Assembly: GCA_023399035.1 (NCBI GenBank)
Contig: JAEWQX010000029.1
Span: 1-10,534 of the forward strand
Length of the DNA stretch: 10,534 nucleotides
Source: Bacillota bacterium
GTDB lineage: Bacteria; Bacillota; Clostridia; Clostridiales; Clostridiaceae
Direction: 5' to 3'
The position numbers and the translations under genes are program-made. Below the pieces are notes generated by a model, which saw only the letters and a program-made list of their open reading frames with translations, had not been told where the DNA came from and ran no database searches. This document shows, one piece after another, positions 6,186-10,534 of the stretch. The stretch's first letter is position 1; the number at the start of each line of letters is the position of its first letter.

Positions 6186-6368
6186 TTATTTATTTAATGC
6201 TTCTAATAAATCGTCTAAATTAATTCCGTGAACTGCTGCAGCTTCTGCTATTGTTTCAGCTTGAGCTGATGGACATCCAACACATCCCATACCAAAGCCC
6301 ATTAGAACTTCTGCTTTAGATGCATCTGCATGAACTACTTCACCGATTGTCATATCCTTAGTTATCAT
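6186..6368 (-). CDS. DUF1858 / hybrid-cluster-associated redox disulfide domain protein, 60 aa
   Basis: A complete small protein consisting only of a DUF1858 domain. It has the family hallmarks: an N-terminal MTIGEVV segment (6-12), then GFGMGCVGCPSAQAETI with a CxxC pair at C29 and C32, and a C-terminal AAAVHGINLDDLLEAL helix. The pair is thought to form a redox-active disulfide, and related domains occur with hybrid-cluster and other redox proteins, but the molecular role is not established. The start is well supported: AAGGTGA lies at good spacing before the ATG. It follows purA on the same strand after 98 bases. It has its own strong promoter in that gap and a terminator directly after the stop. 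No hybrid-cluster gene is in this window. Confidence 0.9.
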   Translation of the reverse strand: MITKDMTIGEVVHADASKAEVLMGFGMGCVGCPSAQAETIAEAAAVHGINLDDLLEALNK

Positions 6369-6417
6369 TGTACTTCACCTTCTTCTGCACATAACATAAT
6401 AATATTGTATACCAAAA

Positions 6418-6446
6418 ATTATATTTTATGCCGAATTAAAAGTCAA
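6418..6446 (-). promoter_or_regulatory. Promoter of the DUF1858 gene
   Basis: On the minus strand TTGACT (complement of 6441-6446) and a perfect TATAAT (complement of 6418-6423) are 17 bases apart. The site is wholly within the 98-base gap after purA, so the small gene can be expressed independently. No terminator separates it from purA, so read-through is also possible. Confidence 0.85.
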
Positions 6447-6466
6447 TACCCGACCACTTTACTAGA

Positions 6467-7753
6467 CTATAGAGACTTAACTCTCATAGTCTGATCTCTC
6501 TTAGGTCCTACTGAAACTATTGATATCTTAGTATCTGTAAATTCTTCTATTCTCTTTAAGTATTTCTTTGCATTTTCTGGTAATTCGTCGTAGCTTCTTG
6601 CATCTGCTACTTCTTCACCCCAACCTTCAAATTCTTCATATACTGGTTCACATTTTGCTAAATCTTCTAAGCTTGCTGGGAAGTAATCTATAACTTCTCC
6701 ATTAAATTTATATCCAACACAAACTTTCAATTTATCTAGTCCTGCTAAAGTATCTATCTTTGTAACAGCTAATGAAGTTAATCCACTAACTCTGCATGCA
6801 GTCTTAACTATAACTAAGTCTAACCATCCACATCTTCTTGATCTTCCTGTAGTTACACCATATTCATGACCTTTTTCTCTTATCCAGTCACCAGTTTCAT
6901 CTAATAATTCAGTTGGGAATGGTCCTTTACCAACTCTTGTAGTATAAGCTTTTGTTATACCTACAGCATTAGTGATCATGTTTGGTCCTATACCAACACC
7001 ATTAGCTACTCCTCCAGCTGTTGTATTAGATGAAGTTACATATGGATAAGTTCCATAGTCTATATCTAATAACATACCTTGAGCACCTTCGAATAAAACA
7101 GTCTTATCTGCTTTAATATCGTTGTAAACTCTAACCGAAGTATCTTGAACGAATGGTCTTAACTTCTTAGCAAATCCTAAGTATTCTTTTAATATTTCAT
7201 CAAAATTTAAAGCTTCTCCGCCTAAAACTTTAGTAATGTATGCATTTTTCATTTCGATGTTTTCTCTAAGCTTTTCTGTAAATACATCTTCATGCATTAA
7301 ATCACAAACTCTGATTCCGCATCTTTCAAATTTATCTGTATAACAAGGTCCTATTCCCTTACCAGTAGTACCTATGTCATTCTTTCCTCTTGCTTTTTCT
7401 TTAAGCTTATCTAATACCTTGTGATATGGCATTATAAGATGTGCTCTATCACTTATTATTAGTTTTTCAGGTGTTACTTTAACTCCAACACCTTCTAAAT
7501 AGTCTATTTCTTCAAATAAGGCTTTTGGATCTACAACAACCCCATTACCTATTACGTTTAATTTATCTTCATATAAAATTCCTGATGGTATTAAGTGCAA
7601 TTTATATTCCTTGTCACCAACTACTACAGTGTGACCAGCATTGTTTCCTCCTTGGAATCTAACAACAACATTAGCCTCTTCTGCTAAGTAATCTGTCATC
7701 TTACCTTTTCCTTCATCGCCCCATTGAGCTCCTAAAACAATAAATGCTGACAT
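6467..7753 (-). CDS. purA: Adenylosuccinate synthase
   Basis: It catalyses GTP-dependent joining of IMP and aspartate to adenylosuccinate, the first committed step from IMP to AMP, in the cytoplasm. The 428 residues match the usual bacterial length. The N-terminal signature GAQWGDEGKGK contains catalytic D13, and GGNNAGHT contains catalytic H41, numbered as in the E. coli enzyme. The second signature GTTGKGIGP is at 128-136, and the GTP/aspartate-side motifs TTAGG, TTRVGKGPFPTE and TGRSRRCGWLD are all present further on. The ATG at 7751-7753 has GGGAGGC eight bases upstream. The gene diverges from the malic enzyme gene. Its likely promoter (7928-7956) implies a 5' untranslated RNA of about 168 bases, in which I see no recognised purine riboswitch. 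Confidence 0.98.
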   Translation of the reverse strand: MSAFIVLGAQWGDEGKGKMTDYLAEEANVVVRFQGGNNAGHTVVVGDKEYKLHLIPSGILYEDKLNVIGNGVVVDPKALFEEIDYLEGVGVKVTPEKLIISDRAHLIMPYHKVLDKLKEKARGKNDIGTTGKGIGPCYTDKFERCGIRVCDLMHEDVFTEKLRENIEMKNAYITKVLGGEALNFDEILKEYLGFAKKLRPFVQDTSVRVYNDIKADKTVLFEGAQGMLLDIDYGTYPYVTSSNTTAGGVANGVGIGPNMITNAVGITKAYTTRVGKGPFPTELLDETGDWIREKGHEYGVTTGRSRRCGWLDLVIVKTACRVSGLTSLAVTKIDTLAGLDKLKVCVGYKFNGEVIDYFPASLEDLAKCEPVYEEFEGWGEEVADARSYDELPENAKKYLKRIEEFTDTKISIVSVGPKRDQTMRVKSL

Positions 7754-7927
7754 CTATTCTGCCTCCCTTAAATAAATACTCTTATTCTTTCATAATCTTG
7801 TATCTTGCGGAGTTATTCATAGATAAGTAATATAAACTGTTCACCAAAACAAATATTTTAGAAATTTTATTATAAGTTAAATAAAATTTATATTTTATCT
7901 ATAAATTATTTTAATATCTCCCTTTAA

Positions 7928-7956
7928 ATATTAGCAAAGTCCTTGTCAACGGTCAA
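7928..7956 (-). promoter_or_regulatory. Candidate purA promoter with repeated GTTGAC
   Basis: On the minus strand TTGACC (complement of 7951-7956) and TAATAT (complement of 7928-7933) are 17 bases apart. The -35 hexamer is part of a tandem GTTGACC-GTTGACA. The second copy is too close to the -10 to act as a -35, so it may be a regulator site or chance. Confidence 0.6.
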
Positions 7957-7975
7957 CTGTGTATCGAATATTTTT

Positions 7976-8004
7976 TTGCATTTTCAGTAAATAATTCGTA
8001 TAAT
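7976..8004 (+). promoter_or_regulatory. Candidate malic enzyme promoter
   Basis: A perfect -10 TATAAT (7999-8004) has TTGCAT (7976-7981) 17 bases upstream, or TTTGCA at 18; both are poor -35 hexamers. The start would be near 8011, giving a leader of about 70 bases. It lies back to back with the purA promoter, with about 20 bases between the two -35 hexamers. Confidence 0.5.
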
Positions 8005-8078
8005 TATTGTATATCAGTATATATTATGTAAAATTGTTGCAAGTTAATACATATTTAAACTAATAAGGAGTGTTTTCT

Positions 8079-9254
8079 ATGAATATTTATGAACAAGCTT
8101 TGAAATTCCACGAAGAGAAAAGAGGCAAATACGAAATCAAGCCAACTTGTAAAGTAAAAAATGCTAAGGATTTAAGCTTAGCTTATACACCAGGTGTTGC
8201 AGAACCATGCCGTGAAATACATAAAGACCCATCAAAAGTTTATACATATACACGTAAATGGAATACAGTTGCAGTAATATCAGATGGAACAGCAGTACTT
8301 GGACTTGGAGATATTGGTCCTATGGCTGCTTTACCTGTAATGGAAGGTAAAAGTGTTTTATTTAAAGAATTTGGTAATGTAGATGCATTCCCTATAGTTC
8401 TGGATACTAAAAATGTTGATGAAATTGTTGAAACAGTTGCTAATATTGCTCCAACACTAGGAGGAATAAATTTAGAAGACATTTCAGCTCCAAGATGCTT
8501 TGAAATTGAACAGAAATTAAAAGAAAGATTAAACATCCCAGTATTCCATGATGATCAGCACGGAACTGCCATTGTTGTTTTATCTGGGTTAATCAATGCA
8601 TTAAAAGTTGTTGGTAAAAAGCTAGATAATATAAAAGTTGTTATTAATGGTGCTGGCTCTGCCGGTACTGCAATCTGTAAATTATTACTTTCTTCTGGAG
8701 TAAAAAACATCGTAATGTGTGATATAAATGGAGTAATAAGCAGAGATAAGGACTTAAGCGATAACAAATATATGGCTGAATTAGCTCAAATAACAAATCC
8801 TGAAAATGTTACAGGAATGCTTAAAGATGCTATGGTAGGTGCTGATGTATTCATAGGAGTTTCTGCACCAAATATAGTTTCAAAAGAAATGGTTAAAACT
8901 ATGAATAAAGATGGAATAATATTTGCTATGGCAAACCCAACTCCTGAAATCTTCCCTGAAGATGCAAAAGAAGCAGGAATTGCTGTTATGGGTACTGGAC
9001 GTTCAGATTATCCAAATCAAATCAATAATGTACTTGCTTTTCCAGGAGTATTCAGAGGTGCATTAGATGTACAGGCATCTGAAATAAATGAAGAAATGAA
9101 AGTAGCTGCTGCCTATGCAATTTCAAATTCTATTCCTGAAAGTGAATTAAATGCTGAAAATATAATTCCAAAAGCATTTGACTTAAAAGTTCAGAAATTA
9201 GTTGCTGAAGCTGTTAAAGAAGCTGCAATAAAAAGTGGTGTAGCTCAGATATAA
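8079..9254 (+). CDS. Malic enzyme (oxaloacetate-decarboxylating malate dehydrogenase)
   Basis: It converts malate to pyruvate and CO2 with reduction of NAD(P), linking C4 acids to pyruvate in the cytoplasm. It is 391 residues, the short bacterial form without a phosphotransacetylase-like tail. The N-terminal domain has the catalytic tyrosine in SLAYTPGVA (Y36) and the lysine in EGKSVLFK (K91). Metal ligands fall in INLEDISAP (E133, D134) and FHDDQHGTA (D158/D159). The Rossmann loop NGAGSAG is at 190-196, followed by CDINGVI, typical of the family. NAD versus NADP preference is not decided here. I use the ATG at 8079-8081 because AAGGAGTG (8065-8072) is its ribosome-binding site; a GTG at 8070 lies within that site and is rejected. 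A strong terminator follows. Confidence 0.96.
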   Translation: MNIYEQALKFHEEKRGKYEIKPTCKVKNAKDLSLAYTPGVAEPCREIHKDPSKVYTYTRKWNTVAVISDGTAVLGLGDIGPMAALPVMEGKSVLFKEFGNVDAFPIVLDTKNVDEIVETVANIAPTLGGINLEDISAPRCFEIEQKLKERLNIPVFHDDQHGTAIVVLSGLINALKVVGKKLDNIKVVINGAGSAGTAICKLLLSSGVKNIVMCDINGVISRDKDLSDNKYMAELAQITNPENVTGMLKDAMVGADVFIGVSAPNIVSKEMVKTMNKDGIIFAMANPTPEIFPEDAKEAGIAVMGTGRSDYPNQINNVLAFPGVFRGALDVQASEINEEMKVAAAYAISNSIPESELNAENIIPKAFDLKVQKLVAEAVKEAAIKSGVAQI

Positions 9255-9316
9255 TCCAAGCTACACATATTAAAATCTTATACTCTTAAATTAAACTATA
9301 ACAAAATACTATAATA

Positions 9317-9364
9317 AAGGCATCGTAATATTCACTTATGAATATACGGTGCCTTTGCTTTTTA
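9317..9364 (+). terminator. Terminator of the malic enzyme gene
   Basis: AAAGGCATCGTA...TATTCA and TGAATATACGGTGCCTTT form a stem of about 18 bp, with one G-U pair and one bulged A, around the loop CTTA. It is followed by GCTTTTT. It begins about 60 bases after the malic enzyme stop. Confidence 0.85.
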
Positions 9365-9542
9365 TCCTAAATTAGTTTAAATTAATTATTCTATAAAAGT
9401 CTATATAAATATAAAAGAAACATATAAATTTATTCTTTATTCTATATGAACAAGTAATATAAAACATATTACAAATATATTTATAAGCATATATTAAAAA
9501 TCTAAGTTATTACGACTTTTTAGTAATATTTTTTATAAAAAA
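9365..9542. other. Very AT-rich gene-free stretch
   Basis: No open frame with a ribosome-binding site, no RNA gene and no clear repeat. The bases are almost all A and T, so the duplex should melt easily. It directly abuts the DnaA-box array, an arrangement that resembles an unwinding element next to DnaA boxes. That comparison is inference only. Confidence 0.4.
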
Positions 9543-9678
9543 TTATGCACAATATTTTTTTATAAAATTATTCACAATTTCAAAGTAAAAACTTATTCAC
9601 ATTCTGAAAAAATAAATTTATCCACAAATAATCTCAAAAAAGTTTTTCCACAATAAAATCAAGTTCAAATTATACACA
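9543..9678 (+). other. Array of six evenly spaced DnaA-box-like 9-mers
   Basis: Six 9-mers of the form TTATNCACA lie in the same orientation: TTATGCACA at 9543, TTATTCACA at 9568, TTATTCACA at 9593, TTATCCACA (the exact DnaA-box consensus) at 9618, TTTTCCACA (one mismatch) at 9644, and TTATACACA at 9670. Start-to-start distances are 25, 25, 25, 26 and 26 bases. The bases between boxes are AT-rich but not conserved, so this is a set of spaced sites and not a simple tandem repeat. A weaker TCATACACA at 9730 lies outside the spacing. DnaA is the obvious candidate protein. No dnaA or dnaN gene is in the window, so a DnaA-titrating or regulatory cluster, or a replication-related site, is more likely than the standard dnaA-linked oriC. 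Confidence 0.7.
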
Positions 9679-9680
9679 TA

Positions 9681-9720
9681 AAAACAGAGGGAGCAGAGAA
9701 ATTTTTATTTTTCTGCTCCC
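9681..9720 (-). terminator. Strong hairpin, probable proC terminator
   Basis: GGGAGCAGAGAAA (9689-9701) pairs with TTTTTCTGCTCCC (9708-9720) over 13 bp with one G-U pair and a 6-base loop. Only the minus strand has a T tract after the stem, TCTG followed by five T (complement of 9681-9684 and the bases beside it), so it best fits termination of proC mRNA about 200 bases beyond its stop. It directly follows the DnaA-box array on +. Confidence 0.6.
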
Positions 9721-9825
9721 AGTTTGATCTCATACACAATAACTAAAAACTTTTCTATAATTTTTATCTATACTATTTATAATTTATATATAAAATATGT
9801 AGAGTGAATTTTCCTCTTCATCCTT

Positions 9826-9933
9826 CAGCATAGCTGCTTTTTTTATTGATGAGAAGTTCTTTATTGCAGCATAGCTGCTTTTTTTATTGGTGAGAAGTTC
9901 TTTATTGCAGCATAGCTGCTTTTTTTATTGGTG
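9826..9933 (+). repeat. 41-bp tandem repeat of terminator-like hairpins (about 2.6 copies)
   Basis: Units start at 9826, 9867 and 9908, exactly 41 bases apart; the third ends after 26 bases at 9933. Copies 1 and 2 differ at one internal base (gAtgag versus gGtgag). Each unit begins with CAGCATAGCTGC, which with the preceding G in copies 2 and 3 folds as GCAGC-ATA-GCTGC, followed by seven T. That is a short intrinsic terminator signature on the + strand. In copy 1 the preceding base is T, leaving a 4-bp stem. The third copy overlaps the last codons and stop of proC (stop at 9925-9927). No spacers or flanking genes suggest CRISPR or a mobile element. Confidence 0.85.
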
Positions 9934-10534
9934 CATATTTTTTGATTTTTCTGCACACTTATCCATGGCTTGAATTACACTATTTCTAAATCCTAGCTTT
10001 TCAAGTTCAACTACAGCATCAATTGTAGTTCCTGCTGGTGAACATACCATATCCTTTAATTCACCTGGATGTTTTCCCGTTTCTAATACCATCTTGGCTG
10101 AGCCTAAAACACTCTGAGCTGCCATCTTATATGCTTTTGCTCTTGGAATTCCAAGCTTAACTGCACCATCAGCCATTGCTTCTATGAACATGAATACATA
10201 TGCAGGTGATGAACCAGCTGCAGCTATAAATCCATCGAAATATTTCTCTTCTAAAACTTCACATTTTCCAAAGCTTTCAAAGATATTTATACAGTATTTT
10301 AATTCCTCTTGTGTTACATTTTTATTAGGACACACTGCTGACATTGCCTGACCTACAAGAGCAGGCGTATTTGGCATTGTTCTTATAATCTTAAAATCAT
10401 CACCAATCCATTCTTCCATATCAGCCACTGATATTCCTGCGGCAATAGTAACTATTAATTTATCTTTAGTTAATTGTGACTTTATTTCTTCTACTATGGA
10501 TTCATACATGTTAGGCTTTACAGCTAAAATTATT
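9925..10534 (-). CDS. proC: Pyrroline-5-carboxylate reductase (5' end outside the window)
   Basis: It catalyses the last step of proline synthesis, NAD(P)H-dependent reduction of 1-pyrroline-5-carboxylate to proline, in the cytoplasm. The visible part is 202 residues. It starts within IILAVKP, the end of the N-terminal Rossmann domain, so roughly 65 residues are cut off at the right edge; the in-frame ATG at 10507-10509 is internal and not the start. Visible family motifs are RTMPNTPA (51-58), the P5CR signature beginning GSSPAYVFMFIEAMADGA (from 107) and SPAGTT (165-170). The reading frame ends within the third unit of a 41-bp tandem repeat, which supplies the last two residues and the stop. 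The likely terminator is the hairpin at 9689-9720. Confidence 0.96.
   Translation of the reverse strand, partial: IILAVKPNMYESIVEEIKSQLTKDKLIVTIAAGISVADMEEWIGDDFKIIRTMPNTPALVGQAMSAVCPNKNVTQEELKYCINIFESFGKCEVLEEKYFDGFIAAAGSSPAYVFMFIEAMADGAVKLGIPRAKAYKMAAQSVLGSAKMVLETGKHPGELKDMVCSPAGTTIDAVVELEKLGFRNSVIQAMDKCAEKSKNMHQ

Noticed and set aside
6464..6492. Hairpin AGACTAT-AGAG / CTCT-C-ATAGTCT across the purA stop codon as a purA terminator
   Set aside because: The stem has a bulge and no T tract follows on the minus strand; read-through towards the DUF1858 gene remains possible.
7754..7925. Purine or other known riboswitch in the purA leader
   Set aside because: The conserved purine-aptamer loops are absent; only AT-rich short inverted repeats are seen.
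8070..8078. GTG start nine bases upstream for the malic enzyme
   Set aside because: The GTG is inside the AAGGAGTG ribosome-binding site that serves the ATG at 8079.
9365..9738. The chromosomal oriC itself
   Set aside because: The DnaA-box array and AT-rich flank are suggestive, but dnaA, dnaN or other usual origin neighbours are absent and the flanking genes are malic enzyme and proC. I report it only as a DnaA-box cluster.
9543..9933. CRISPR array
   Set aside because: The 25-26 base series conserves only a 9-mer. The 41-base series is a gapless tandem repeat with no unique spacers. No cas genes are present.

Overview
The window is low-GC, AT-rich chromosomal DNA. Gene content, clostridial-style ribosome-binding sites (AGGAGG-like) and protein sequences point to a Firmicute of the Clostridium sensu stricto type. 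That assignment rests on protein and motif style read by eye, not on a database match. Most of the window is housekeeping DNA; I see no phage, transposon, CRISPR or defence gene.

Left part (1-1700): the 3' end of an unrecognised + strand gene, then a minus-strand cluster of seven tRNA genes transcribed in the order Glu-Val-Asp-Thr-Glu-Val-Asp. It has one strong promoter at its right end and a terminator at its left end. The Glu-Val-Asp block is present twice at an exact 393-base offset. Right of it lies a conserved-looking but unrecognised 188-residue protein on the minus strand.

Middle part (2010-5975): a BaiN/RdsA (HI0933-like) flavoprotein on + converges on an acyl-ACP thioesterase on minus, with a shared two-way terminator. 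Next is a bile acid:sodium symporter (BASS) family transporter on minus, preceded by a complete T-box riboswitch. The specifier reads as AUC (isoleucine), and the UGGU bulge fits a tRNA with discriminator A, as in tRNA-Ile. This ties an unassigned transporter to isoleucine supply.

Right part (6146-10534): a small DUF1858 redox-disulfide protein and purA (adenylosuccinate synthase) on minus, a malic enzyme on + diverging from purA with back-to-back promoters, then about 670 bases without a gene, then the 3' three-quarters of proC on minus, cut by the window edge. The gene-free stretch holds the most unusual signals. Six DnaA-box-like 9-mers (TTATNCACA), all in one orientation, are spaced 25, 25, 25, 26 and 26 bases apart, although no dnaA or dnaN gene is in sight. 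A strong hairpin follows, and then a 41-base tandem repeat, about 2.6 copies, whose every unit looks like a small intrinsic terminator pointing into the 3' end of proC.

Functionally the genes are mostly single-gene transcription units for translation (tRNAs), purine synthesis (purA), malate/pyruvate metabolism, fatty-acid release, proline synthesis (proC) and an isoleucine-responsive solute carrier.
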